Shown: positions 5,679 to 13,772 of the stretch, piece after piece
Layout of the letters: every line of letters starts with the position of its first letter
Position numbering within the stretch: position 1 is the first letter of the stretch
IMG/VR virus record: IMGVR_UViG_3300027917_000058
Location: 1-52,168 of that record
DNA from: a virus
DNA length: 52,168 nt
Direction: 5' to 3' (one strand)
Notes under the pieces: generated by a model
Seen by the model: the letters and a program-made list of their open reading frames with translations, nothing else
What the model was told of the DNA's origin: nothing
Database searches by the model: none
Program-made: the position numbers and the translations under genes

Positions 5679-7602
5679 TGCCCACCCCCTGCGAGCGAAC
5701 CCGCCGCTTCGGCCCCTGGACCCGCTTGTTATTGATCGCCTCCAGAATCGTCTCCAGACGGACCCCTGCCAGGAAAGCCCCCTCGTGGGCTGCAAGGGCG
5801 TACACTCGGCAGTCCAGAGCTTCGGCCCGTCTCCCGGGACGCCGCATCCACACCCGCTTCATATACCCGTTGGGGCTCTGCCTCACCACAACAAGCTCTG
5901 ACGTAAGCTGCTTGAAGTACTCTTCGTCGTAGGGTTGCCTGGAAGGGAAGTGGGCGAAGCCGGGTATGGGTCCACCATCGTACTCATCTTCTGCGGGCTT
6001 CTGGATTCGGAGGTGGCTCATTACCACCGTCTTCGCTGTATCGACGCCAACCGGATAGAGCGGAACCTTGTACTTGTTTGATACCGTTGGCCGGTCCCAT
6101 ATCGGCCTTCCCTCCCCAGCGAGCCCCTTTATGGGCCAGATCCTCGCGGCCCTTCGGGTATGGCAGTACTTGTAGACGTTCTGGGACAGGAACCCGGAGT
6201 CTACCGCCGTCGAATAGACGCCCAGCATGAGACCGCTGGGATGCTTGAACTTTCGTGACAATACGTGGTCGAGTGTGTTCCAGGGTCCTCCCTCCAGTGT
6301 AGGATCACCCTCGATGCGGAGAAAATTCAGACTCCACGACTCGTAGTTGAGACCCCAGCCCACAAGCTCGACCTCCAGACGATCCGCCTGGATGTCCACG
6401 CCAGCCGTGATAAGCAGTACTCCCTCGGGCACGGGTTCCTCGGGATACACCTCACAACGCGCCAGGAGGGGGTGGGCGTCGAGCCGGTAGCCAGCTTCCT
6501 TGAAGACCTCGCCCAAGACCGTGTTGACCCACACCTGAAGACGCATCCGGTCCCCCTTCGCCCGCAGGAATCCGGCGACGATCTCCCGCCATTTCATCCA
6601 CGGGCTGAAGAGAGCGTTGATCTGGAAGCCGATGGACTTCGGATGCCGTACTCCCTTATCCTCGGGTTCCCATGCGCCCGTTTCGGCATCCACGGTCCCA
6701 TCCACCCACCGACCGTTCGCCAACATCCATGTCTTCTTACGCTCCGGGATCAGAGCCCCGCAGGAGACACAGGCGTACTCTGCCGTCTCAGGTAGGTGGC
6801 CCCCCTCTTCGTCCTTCTCCCAAATGAGTTGTGAGAAGATCAGGTATTGCTCATGGGCACAGTGAGGACAAGGCACGTAGTACCGGCGAACGACATCGCA
6901 GTCTTTGATCGCCGCCTCGATGCGGCTCAGGCCCTCCAGGGTTGGCGTCGAGAAGTATGCCTTTATCCGATTCCAGAACGTCCGCGTCCGCGCCTCTGCA
7001 AGCTCGATGGGATCCCCTTCCTGACCGGCAGACGGAGGATAGCCATCGATTTCGTCACAGAGCAGCAACCGGATCGCCCTAGAGCGGAGACCCGCAGGGG
7101 CGTTCGCCCCGGCAATCGCAAGATGCCCACCACGAAATGACTTCTGGAGAGTGGTGTTCTCTGAGCTTCTGGACTTCGATGTGGCGAAGCGATTTCTGAG
7201 TACCGGGGTCGCCTCGATCATGGGGGCGATGCGCTCTTTGGAATAGGCCTTCGCTTCCTTCTCCCCGATCTGTACCAGCAGCATGGGCGACGGGTCCTGA
7301 TGAGCGAAGTATCCCAAGATGTTGTTCAACGTCTCCGACTTCCCAACCTGGGCACACGCCTGGAAAACCACGGTCTCGATCCCCGGTTCCACGACCGCAT
7401 CCATGATGCCGACGAGATACGGCGTCCGGTCGTTCCTCCAGGGTCCCGGCTCTGCCGATGTCTCCGGGAGGTGCCTGTATCTTTCGGCCCACTCACTCAC
7501 CAGAAGCTGTTTTGGTGGCGTGAGGTGATCGATGATCGTCTCATATGCCGCCCGCCTCGCCCGCTGGCGGGACTGAAGTGGATTCAGGACTTCGGTTTCC
7601 AT
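5671..7602 (-). CDS. Terminase large subunit, GpA family
   Basis: This is the ATP-driven DNA-packaging motor and nuclease that docks on the portal. The 643 residues match the lambda GpA length and order: an N-terminal PGPWRNDRTPYL segment, Walker A (CAQVGKSE, 83-90), Walker B (LLLCDEID, 179-186), a CPHC/CVSCG zinc pair near 243-280, and the nuclease part with ITAGVDIQ and AVDSG motifs. ATG 7602 overlaps the preceding small gene by 19 bp. In lambda-like phages A lies next to W and B; here the portal operon starts at the other end of the window, so the packaging enzyme is transcribed with the replication genes. Confidence 0.95.
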   Translation of the reverse strand: METEVLNPLQSRQRARRAAYETIIDHLTPPKQLLVSEWAERYRHLPETSAEPGPWRNDRTPYLVGIMDAVVEPGIETVVFQACAQVGKSETLNNILGYFAHQDPSPMLLVQIGEKEAKAYSKERIAPMIEATPVLRNRFATSKSRSSENTTLQKSFRGGHLAIAGANAPAGLRSRAIRLLLCDEIDGYPPSAGQEGDPIELAEARTRTFWNRIKAYFSTPTLEGLSRIEAAIKDCDVVRRYYVPCPHCAHEQYLIFSQLIWEKDEEGGHLPETAEYACVSCGALIPERKKTWMLANGRWVDGTVDAETGAWEPEDKGVRHPKSIGFQINALFSPWMKWREIVAGFLRAKGDRMRLQVWVNTVLGEVFKEAGYRLDAHPLLARCEVYPEEPVPEGVLLITAGVDIQADRLEVELVGWGLNYESWSLNFLRIEGDPTLEGGPWNTLDHVLSRKFKHPSGLMLGVYSTAVDSGFLSQNVYKYCHTRRAARIWPIKGLAGEGRPIWDRPTVSNKYKVPLYPVGVDTAKTVVMSHLRIQKPAEDEYDGGPIPGFAHFPSRQPYDEEYFKQLTSELVVVRQSPNGYMKRVWMRRPGRRAEALDCRVYALAAHEGAFLAGVRLETILEAINNKRVQGPKRRVRSQGVGIG

Positions 7603-7814
7603 GTTTCCTCAAACCGATGGCGAGCCTCGATAAGATCCCGGTCTGAAAGTGTGAAGTTGTGGACCGCCGATTCAGACTCAGGACAGTGGTGATGGAACCT
7701 GTTGCACTCTGGGCAGAGATAGCCAAGGACCCGCTTTCCGCAGAAAGGTCTGGAGAACCTGAGTTTCCATCTCCCCAGGCAATCGGGGTGGGCGTGGCTC
7801 ATCCAGAAGCTCAT
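7584..7814 (-). CDS. Small Cys/His-rich protein between terminase subunits
   Basis: ATG 7814 overlaps the stop of the small terminase (ATGA). The 76-residue product has C12, C25 and a CPECNRFHHHCPE cluster, which looks like a zinc-binding fold. It sits between the Nu1-like and GpA-like genes, a position empty in lambda. It may be an accessory packaging or DNA-binding factor, but I know no matching family. Confidence 0.65.
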   Translation of the reverse strand: MSFWMSHAHPDCLGRWKLRFSRPFCGKRVLGYLCPECNRFHHHCPESESAVHNFTLSDRDLIEARHRFEETWKPKS

Positions 7815-8452
7815 TTCCCATCCTCCATCCACTCCCTGATTCTCTTCGCCCGCGCCTTCCCAATCCCAGGTACTTCCGTGAGTGCGGGTAAATCCAAAAG
7901 ATCGGAGAGGGAGTTGATCCCGGCACCCTGCAACTGTTTCCTGGCAGGGAGATCAGGTGGCAGCCCATCATCACTCACCCGCTGCTTCGATTCCCTGACA
8001 ATGGCTCGCAGTGCGTCATCTACCGCAGGAGACAGGATAGCCTGGACATCTCTCGCGTCATCGAGCCCCACGAGCCGGGGGGCAATCGATCCCGGGAGAT
8101 TCCGAATGTTGGACCTGACCATGTCGAAGGCTTCCGCCATCGCCGCCTTGTGGGACTCTACCGTGATAAGCGAGCCCTCCTGGGTAGCGAACTCAAGCTC
8201 CCGGCGTTTCCGTTCGATGCGTGCGGTGAGCAGCTTTTCTTCGGAGAGATCCGATTTGCGGCCCGTGCCTTCCGCAAGCCGTTTTTGGTGGGCGATGAAA
8301 TTCAGGACGGATTCCTTCAGACGATACCTCCCCCGGCCATCCTTCAGGACGATTCCCTCCTCGACCATCTGGATACACCTACGGGTTGTCACCCCCAGCC
8401 ATGACGCCAGTTCGTTCAACCCGACGTGGGTTACGCCATTCGACTTCGCCAT
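7811..8452 (-). CDS. Terminase small subunit, Nu1-like, with C-terminal HhH
   Basis: The N-terminus carries a winged HTH (GLNELASWLGVTTRRCIQM, about residues 11-29), as in lambda Nu1 and related small terminases that bind cos. It is followed by a helical KLLTARIERKRRELEFA stretch (74-89), typical of Nu1/terS proteins. Unusually, residues 175-209 form a helix-hairpin-helix module with VPGIGKARAKRIREW, a non-specific DNA-binding motif. The gene directly precedes the terminase pair and abuts the DnaC-like gene (TAA then ATG), leaving no space for a cos site immediately upstream. The family call is good; the HhH extension is unexpected. Confidence 0.85.
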   Translation of the reverse strand: MAKSNGVTHVGLNELASWLGVTTRRCIQMVEEGIVLKDGRGRYRLKESVLNFIAHQKRLAEGTGRKSDLSEEKLLTARIERKRRELEFATQEGSLITVESHKAAMAEAFDMVRSNIRNLPGSIAPRLVGLDDARDVQAILSPAVDDALRAIVRESKQRVSDDGLPPDLPARKQLQGAGINSLSDLLDLPALTEVPGIGKARAKRIREWMEDGK

Positions 8453-9316
8453 TTATCCGAAGCGACGATCCTTCCCTGTGAGTTGAATTGGGTCGTAAGT
8501 CGCGAGCCTGGAGCGGAACCGCTCCACCGATGCGGCATCCACCCACTTCTCGATTAACTGGTTCCGATTGAGGTTGGAAGTGATGATCGTAGCATGGCCT
8601 TCCCGGGCATCGATGATGTCCTCCACGATTCGAAAAGCATCCGTGGTCAGCTTCTCGGTTCCGGCATCTTCGTAGACCCAGAGCTTCGCCCGTCTTCGCC
8701 GCTCGCTGAACTCATCTACACGTCCTGTCGAGTAGCGATCCTGAAGCTGGGTTATCATGGCCCTCGCCCGATCGTACACCACGTTCCTCGCGTTGAGAAT
8801 CCCCATCTCCATGAGCTTTCGAACCACAGACACGGAGAGTTGAGATTTACCCGTCCCGGTCGGCCCCCAGATGTAGACGCCCCGGATGAATCCCATCGTG
8901 CCTTTGCTCGCGATCTGATCCATGAACTCCTGCATCGTGGATCCCGAAGGGCAGGGCTTCAAGGCTTCGAAGGTGAAGTGTCCATGCAGACGGAGATTGA
9001 TTCCGACCGTATCCATCATCGATAGGACGTTCGCCGTCGTCACCTCTCTGTACTCTGCCTTGGCGGGTACGACCATAACCTTCCGCGCCTTCAGGTAGCA
9101 CGGTCGGCAGATCATAGTACCGTCAGGTTCCCAGGGACCCGGGACTTGGAGCGAGAAGTTGTTACCGCACTCGCGGCAAGTGTACTCCGTGGCCTCGGGT
9201 AGTACTGAATCATCTTCGGGTAGGATCGGGGCGAGCCCCTTCCTCATCTCCTCCAGCCTCTCCTGAAGCTCCTCACACATAGTTGGTTTCCTTGGGCTCG
9301 TATCCTGGTACTTCAT
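8453..9316 (-). CDS. DnaC/IstB-like helicase loader ATPase with zinc ribbon
   Basis: Residues 47-73 carry C-x2-C and C-x2-C (YTCREC, ICRPC). An AAA+ domain of the DnaC type follows, with Walker A GPTGTGKS (151-158), Walker B VYEDAG (214-219) and sensor ITSN (245-248). Such proteins load the replicative helicase at an origin marked by the initiator. The start at 9316 overlaps the stop of the initiator gene (ATGA), mirroring the lambda O-P arrangement. An internal ATG at codon 13 is an alternative start. Confidence 0.85.
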   Translation of the reverse strand: MKYQDTSPRKPTMCEELQERLEEMRKGLAPILPEDDSVLPEATEYTCRECGNNFSLQVPGPWEPDGTMICRPCYLKARKVMVVPAKAEYREVTTANVLSMMDTVGINLRLHGHFTFEALKPCPSGSTMQEFMDQIASKGTMGFIRGVYIWGPTGTGKSQLSVSVVRKLMEMGILNARNVVYDRARAMITQLQDRYSTGRVDEFSERRRRAKLWVYEDAGTEKLTTDAFRIVEDIIDAREGHATIITSNLNRNQLIEKWVDAASVERFRSRLATYDPIQLTGKDRRFG

Positions 9317-10251
9317 TCCCCCTCCAAATCTTCGGGAAAAAATTCTGGCTGGTTGCTACCGATCCCATCTTTCGAGACGAACGGCTGGGGCTTCCCGTCC
9401 CCCGGCTTCCGTCCGTTCGTATCCGACATCCGTTCTTCCTGTTCGTGGCGACGGATGTAGTATTCCAGCTTTGTCTTCAGGGTGAGGGGATTCCCCGCGA
9501 TCCCCCGGGAGGAGAGGTATCCCAGCTTCTCGTCCGTTGGGCTCACACTCAGCAACTCGTTCACCGCGCTCGCGATGAGAAGCCTCTGGTCTTTCGGTTT
9601 TAGATTGAAGAATCCCTTGGGTCCCGCAGAAGCCCCATCGAACCATGTCTCCACAGTCATCAGGTACCCCCATTGGTTCCCCGTCGTAACCCTGCTCTTG
9701 AAGTAATCCTTGAGAGCGTTCCTGAAGCCGCCCCACCTCTCCCCGGACAGCCGTTCATCTACCCTCGGATCCAACGCACACGGATCTCCCCCCCCAGACC
9801 CCCCCTTCTCTTTACTACTCTCTATTACTCTCTCTCTCTTCCTTATTTCGCGTGTGCGCGTAGTGCCTTCCGTTTTGGCAGGGTCAGTGCCCTGTGCCTT
9901 CCACTTTGGTGGTGACAGTGGTTTTGCTGTGCCTTCCATTTTGGCAGGGTCAAAGAGATCCCCTGTGCCTTCCGTTTCGGCAGTGACAGTGGCTTCTGAC
10001 TTGGGGTTAAATTCGTAGAAATCTGGACTTCCCCAGCCGCCCTTCGTCCGTGAGATCCACCCCGAAGATTCTGCTAAACGCAAGGCGAGAGAGACTTTCT
10101 TGGGTCCAGCCATGTGGAGGATAGTACGGAAACGGTCATTGGAAATCGGGTGTTTTCCCTTACCACGACTCTCGACAAAAATCACCACGCGGACGGCATC
10201 AGAATTTAACGCCATGTCTTCAGAAATTTTTTTCAGGTCCGCGTTACGCAT
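9313..10251 (-). CDS. Putative replication initiator (lambda O / DnaD-like)
   Basis: I start it at ATG 10251, 2 bp after the preceding gene; an upstream ATG would overlap that gene. The 312-residue product has an N-terminal winged-helix-like domain (about 1-80), a low-complexity middle and a C-terminal helical domain (about 165-270) that could contact a helicase or loader. The middle is encoded by four DNA repeats giving AKxEGT-like peptides, next to an A/T and pyrimidine tract, as in lambda O, whose gene contains the origin. The downstream neighbour is the DnaC-like loader. Assignment is by architecture and context, not by a diagnostic motif. Confidence 0.65.
   Translation of the reverse strand: MRNADLKKISEDMALNSDAVRVVIFVESRGKGKHPISNDRFRTILHMAGPKKVSLALRLAESSGWISRTKGGWGSPDFYEFNPKSEATVTAETEGTGDLFDPAKMEGTAKPLSPPKWKAQGTDPAKTEGTTRTREIRKRERVIESSKEKGGSGGGDPCALDPRVDERLSGERWGGFRNALKDYFKSRVTTGNQWGYLMTVETWFDGASAGPKGFFNLKPKDQRLLIASAVNELLSVSPTDEKLGYLSSRGIAGNPLTLKTKLEYYIRRHEQEERMSDTNGRKPGDGKPQPFVSKDGIGSNQPEFFPEDLEGE
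9806..9988. repeat. Four iterons and AT-rich tract inside the initiator gene (putative origin)
   Basis: Four 24-bp repeats of the form GTGCCTTCCRTTTTGGCAG start at 9863, 9894, 9929 and 9965, spaced 31-36 bp. They are flanked at 9806-9848 by a TCTCTTTACTACTCTCTATT-type tract that is the most AT-rich, strand-biased part of this gene. In lambda the origin has four iterons beside an AT-rich unwinding element inside gene O. The same layout here makes this a strong origin candidate. Confidence 0.6.
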
Positions 10252-10253
10252 TT

Positions 10254-10790
10254 CTACCGATCCCAGACGATCTTGGCAAGGTGGTCGCGATGCTCTGGCT
10301 TCGGACATTCCAGACCGGCCAGAGCGAAGAATTGCGCCTCGGTGTCGGTAGCAATGGGGGTCCCATCGTCTATCCGAATGGCCCGCCCCTCACTGTGCTT
10401 GAACCCCTTCTCTTGCATCTTTGTGACAACGTATTTCCCCAAGTCGTGGGGGCCGGTACGGATCGCAAAGATGGAGCCCCAGGTCGCCGGGGGCCAGACC
10501 AAGAAAATGTCTGCGTGTTGATCCGGCTTCGTGAGGTGGACCCGGATGTATCGGTTTCCGCCCTTCACGATGCTTCCCAGTTTCTGGAGTTCCAATCTGA
10601 GCGGGTCGAGTATCGGGGTCGCCTCATCAGAGAAAAGATCCGGGTTCATGTATGGCACCGCCACGATCTCGATGTCTCCAACGAACTCACGCTTCCGGCG
10701 TATCGACCCAGCGATCTCCACCCGTTTCAAGAAAGGCTCGATTCGCTTCACCAGATGTCCAGCCAGCCATTCGGCGTATTCAAGATTCAT
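10254..10790 (-). CDS. PolX-like nucleotidyltransferase
   Basis: The 178-residue product has the DNA polymerase beta-type palm signature: GSIRR (28-32), the metal ligands D39 and E41 in GDIEIV, and a third carboxylate D94 in HADIF. These are followed by a GS..IRTGPHDLGKYVV region. It lacks the 8-kDa lyase and thumb domains of full PolX, so it is a minimal palm-finger protein. It could be a short gap-filling polymerase or a terminal or small-molecule nucleotidyltransferase. ATG 10790 overlaps the upstream stop (ATGA). Confidence 0.75.
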   Translation of the reverse strand: MNLEYAEWLAGHLVKRIEPFLKRVEIAGSIRRKREFVGDIEIVAVPYMNPDLFSDEATPILDPLRLELQKLGSIVKGGNRYIRVHLTKPDQHADIFLVWPPATWGSIFAIRTGPHDLGKYVVTKMQEKGFKHSEGRAIRIDDGTPIATDTEAQFFALAGLECPKPEHRDHLAKIVWDR

Positions 10791-11020
10791 GGTCTGACCC
10801 CTAGCGGACAGATAACGGAATACCATTCCATCTCGGGTTCGTCGGTCCAATTCAGCGGGCCGGAAATGACCCTACAAGCCCCTCGGGGAGGTCGGGCGTT
10901 GATCGGCTCCAGGGAGAGGTCCGTTGACGGCGGTAGGGGCTCCCAGCGGACTCCAATGATGAATCCAGCCATGATGCAACACAGGTATGCGAACAGGAGC
11001 GCCCCCCCCCGGGCTCTCAT
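10787..11020 (-). CDS. Small membrane-anchored protein, 77 aa
   Basis: It begins with MRARGGALLFAYLCCIMAGFIIG, a basic N-terminus and one hydrophobic helix (about residues 7-23). A soluble, probably periplasmic part rich in Pro follows. It could be a signal anchor or lipoprotein-like peptide (CC at 14-15). It overlaps both neighbours by 4 bp. Function unknown; the location between unknown genes and PolX gives no clear hint. Confidence 0.65.
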   Translation of the reverse strand: MRARGGALLFAYLCCIMAGFIIGVRWEPLPPSTDLSLEPINARPPRGACRVISGPLNWTDEPEMEWYSVICPLGVRP

Positions 11021-11280
11021 AGCACTGGTGGCCGGTCGGGTCGGAGTTTCTTCAGGTTCTCCTCGACCTCCGAGATCCGCACCTTCACCTCGGGAAGGTC
11101 GTGGTCCTGAGAGACGACATATCCCTTGATGAAATGAAAGAATCTGTCCAACACCTCCAGCTTCTCTTCCACCTTGAGCGTGTAGGTGAGGTGATCGAGA
11201 TGGATTCTCTTATGAGAGTCGGTCAGCGGGATTGTGCCCCTTGTACCCAGGTTAACCCGCTCTCTCAACTTGTGGTTCAT
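11017..11280 (-). CDS. Hypothetical coiled-coil protein, 87 aa
   Basis: This soluble, charged helical protein has likely coiled-coil segments around residues 33-50 and 64-80 (VKVRISEVEENLKKL). Start ATG 11280 overlaps the stop of the preceding 56-residue gene (ATGA). No family recognised. Confidence 0.65.
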   Translation of the reverse strand: MNHKLRERVNLGTRGTIPLTDSHKRIHLDHLTYTLKVEEKLEVLDRFFHFIKGYVVSQDHDLPEVKVRISEVEENLKKLRPDRPPVL

Positions 11281-11447
11281 GTCACATTCCCTTCCGCCTT
11301 GGCGCGTTCGTATATCTCGTCAATCTTCCACTGGAGCCGCCTCTGCGAGATCAGGACCCGCGCTGTTGCCCGTCCAGCACGGAAACCCTGCCCCCAAGCG
11401 TAGGCAAAGAGCTTCAGATTCCTCCAGAATCTCCTGATGGTTTCCAT
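11277..11447 (-). CDS. Short basic protein, 56 aa
   Basis: The reading frame ATG 11447 to TGA 11277-11279 fills an otherwise empty gap of 168 bp. It starts 1 base after the RuvC-like stop and ends overlapping the next ATG, exactly the packing used throughout this operon. The peptide (METIRRFWRNLKLFAYAWG, then a basic helix ending AEGNVT) is amphipathic and strongly basic. Function unknown. Confidence 0.65.
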   Translation of the reverse strand: METIRRFWRNLKLFAYAWGQGFRAGRATARVLISQRRLQWKIDEIYERAKAEGNVT

Positions 11448-11448
11448 C

Positions 11449-11997
11449 TCAGAACTCCATGTCAGGTACCGGCCACTCCACCTCGTCGTAGAGAGCCGTC
11501 AGGTTGACCTTGGGGAGCGTCACGGCTCCCGGGAGCTTGTAGTGGTGGAGGCCCATCTGGAGGAGCCAAAGGGCATCTGCTTCATCGTGACTATTCCCTG
11601 CGTAACCCAGACGACGAATCGCCTCGCCCACCATCACGATCTTCGTCTCCCCCTTCTTATGGCCGCCCTTTCCGCTGGCGAACTTCTTCAGCTTCGAAGG
11701 TGGCACCTCAACCAAAGGGATCTTTCCCTGATAGAACCCCAATCGGAGAACGCCACCAAGCTCCCCAATCTGGTGTGCCTTGAACCCCTTCGAAAAGGCG
11801 TAGCCCTCGATGATGACCACGTCACAATGGCTCGCCACACCCATGACTTTGGACAGGAGATCCCAGAGACGTTTCGGCCCCCGGTAGGATGACGTGATGA
11901 TCCCAGACTCCCAGCAGCTACCCAGGGCGGGCGCGGGATCGATGTTCCGCGCCCACCCCGTTGCCGTCAGCGATGGGTCAAATGCTGAAATCTTCAT
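11449..11997 (-). CDS. RuvC-like Holliday junction resolvase
   Basis: The RNase-H-fold nuclease motifs are in order: D7 in AFDPSLTATGW, E64 in VVIIEGYAF, a basic PSKLKKFASGKGGHKKG loop (100-116) and the final HDEADALW (137-144, D138 and D141). This is the RuvC pattern, so it should cleave four-way or branched DNA to allow packaging of replicated concatemers. The 182-residue length is typical. It lies next to the recombination genes. ATG 11997 overlaps the upstream stop by 4 bp. Confidence 0.85.
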   Translation of the reverse strand: MKISAFDPSLTATGWARNIDPAPALGSCWESGIITSSYRGPKRLWDLLSKVMGVASHCDVVIIEGYAFSKGFKAHQIGELGGVLRLGFYQGKIPLVEVPPSKLKKFASGKGGHKKGETKIVMVGEAIRRLGYAGNSHDEADALWLLQMGLHHYKLPGAVTLPKVNLTALYDEVEWPVPDMEF

Positions 11998-12452
11998 GCG
12001 ACGATCTTGGATACCCTGGCCTCTAGTTCAATGACCTCATCCTCCAACCCCAGGACTGCGGCGATGGAGCGGAGCCGTGCAATGGAAGCCTTGATTCTCC
12101 CTACCTCCGTCACCATCACGGCGCGAGCCTTGTCCAGATCATTCTGACAGGTAAGGATGCTGACGTACCCCTGCTCACGCTCACCAGCCCCCGGGTCCCG
12201 CACGTATGCGGGGGCCTTCAACACCCTGGTTTCCTCGACCACAACAAGGCTCACCTTACGAATGATCCTTCTGGCCTGATCGAGTCTATGCTGATGAGCA
12301 GCATGGGCGTCATCCCATTCAAACTCCCCGTGGAGTGGGCTGTCTGGGTCCTGGGCATCAGCGACAACGATCTCCGGGGTCAACGTCCCGTTCGCCCTGA
12401 GTAGGCCTTCCAAATGAGCGGCGATCATATCCCTCTTCGCTTCACCATTCAT
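11994..12452 (-). CDS. Conserved phage protein, unknown function
   Basis: The 152-residue soluble protein has an SPLHGEFEWDD segment (38-48), a beta-rich centre with YVRDP, and a helical C-terminus that resembles an E-x-x-R-I/L coiled segment. I recall the SPLH..FEWDD plus YVRDP pattern from other phage recombination cassettes but cannot name a function. It overlaps the next gene by 4 bp and the preceding gene by 1 bp (TGATG). Confidence 0.7.
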   Translation of the reverse strand: MNGEAKRDMIAAHLEGLLRANGTLTPEIVVADAQDPDSPLHGEFEWDDAHAAHQHRLDQARRIIRKVSLVVVEETRVLKAPAYVRDPGAGEREQGYVSILTCQNDLDKARAVMVTEVGRIKASIARLRSIAAVLGLEDEVIELEARVSKIVA

Positions 12453-13228
12453 CAGGACGCCACCTTGAAGCCCCGACGCTTGACTTCAGCGTTGAAGAAC
12501 TCTAGCAGAGCTTCGGTTTCATGGTCGAAGGGCGTGGGGTTTTCCAGACCCGTATCCTGGGCCTCGCGTCCCCCCATCTTCTTAATCCTCGCGACCTCCG
12601 CATCCTCCTCCGCGTCAGCGATACGGAACTGACCGAAAGAGCCCTTCCCCTTCTCTGGCCGGTAGTCGCCAAGCCCTACCAGCATACCAGAAGCCGCGAT
12701 CAGTCTCGCGACCGTTTCAGCATTGAGGTTGGGGGTCACAAAACGAACGTGAAAGCGGGCACACCATTGGGGTAGAATTGCGCGAGTCCTGATGTCTGGC
12801 GCACGACTCTGTCCCGCCATTCGGACAACAGCCATGTGAAGCTGCGGCACTCCCCATACCGGCACCGTTGTCTCAACGACCTGCACCAGCCGCCCCAGCG
12901 CAGCCTTCGCCGCGCCGGGGACATCGACACCGGCTTGCATGATGCAGGATTTCACACCCCCACCGGGGAGGATCAAGCGTGTCTCAGCATCCTCCCCCGT
13001 CTCCCGATACACGCTGGCGCGGTACTCAGCAACGGGGTCATGCTTGAGGGTGTTTTCCTTCTCTGCGCGAGATTTCTTTTGTGATGGGAACAGTATTTCC
13101 TTCCGCACCTTCTCACTCATCGCGTTGAAGATGAGCGGGCTGGTGCCGACGATGTTTACCTCAAGGGTTTTTACCGTCAGTTCCAGAACGTCCATCGTCG
13201 TCGTATCCTTCTTCTTCTTAGCTGCCAT
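12452..13228 (-). CDS. Conserved phage protein with Gly-rich C-terminal loop
   Basis: The gene begins at ATG 13228 behind a doubled CTAGGAGCTAGGAAA ribosome site. The 258-residue product starts with a Lys-rich stretch, then alternating beta segments (LELTVKTLEVNIVGTSPLIF) and a C-terminal helix followed by MLVGLGDYRPEKGKGSFGQF. The GhGxxRxxxGxGxFG loop recalls RAMP-type ferredoxin folds, but the match is loose. It lies in the recombination cassette with RuvC-, RecF- and YqaJ-like genes and may bind nucleic acid. It is preceded by an unusual 544-bp non-coding region. Function unknown. Confidence 0.7.
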   Translation of the reverse strand: MAAKKKKDTTTMDVLELTVKTLEVNIVGTSPLIFNAMSEKVRKEILFPSQKKSRAEKENTLKHDPVAEYRASVYRETGEDAETRLILPGGGVKSCIMQAGVDVPGAAKAALGRLVQVVETTVPVWGVPQLHMAVVRMAGQSRAPDIRTRAILPQWCARFHVRFVTPNLNAETVARLIAASGMLVGLGDYRPEKGKGSFGQFRIADAEEDAEVARIKKMGGREAQDTGLENPTPFDHETEALLEFFNAEVKRRGFKVAS

Positions 13229-13772
13229 TTTCCTAGCTCCTAGCGTTTGTGTGAAAAAAATGCCATGCCGTGCCCACCCGATCCTTTCCCGGTTCGTCCA
13301 CTCCTTTCCCGGCCACTCCCAGACCGCCCCTCCAATCCGTTCCGTTCCACAATCGATCCCGGCCCTTCCGGTCCCATCATCCCTCGCCGTCCCACGCCAT
13401 CCACTCCGCGTCTGCGTTACCGATCCAGTGCGATCCTTCCAGTTCTAGCCTTTTCAGGCCACCCCCTTCCGTTCCTCGTCTGCGTTGCCACTCCTGTCCC
13501 TTCCAGGCCCAGGCGTCCCACGACCCCCCGCGACTGCGTTGCCTCTCCTCATCGCGCCACGCCATTCCCTTCCCGTCTGCTCCGCATCCCCGCCTCGCCG
13601 CTGTACTACTGCCCTTTCGCGCCAAGCCCTGTCAGACCACTCCTCGCCTGATCGTGCCACTCCCGTCTGAGTCTGCTTCGTCTTGCCTCGCCAAACCGCT
13701 CCCGATCACGCCCGCCCTTTCCCGGCCCCGTACAGCCTCTCCCCTCCGTTCCTTGCCTATCCCTGCCCAGAC
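13229..13772. other. 544-bp non-coding, pyrimidine-rich block with repeats
   Basis: This is the longest gene-free stretch inside the minus-strand operon. The plus strand is strongly C/T-rich with very few AG-rich runs. A CGTCTGCGTTGCC-type motif recurs at 13405-13421, 13473-13489 and 13527-13543, together with many CCYTTCCMG and CCACTCC elements. ORFs in it have extreme composition and lack ribosome sites. Near the end there is a run of seven A's (TTTTTTT on the minus strand) before the ribosome site of the next gene. It could be a long 5' leader, a cos/pac or recombination region, or a decayed gene. Confidence 0.7.
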
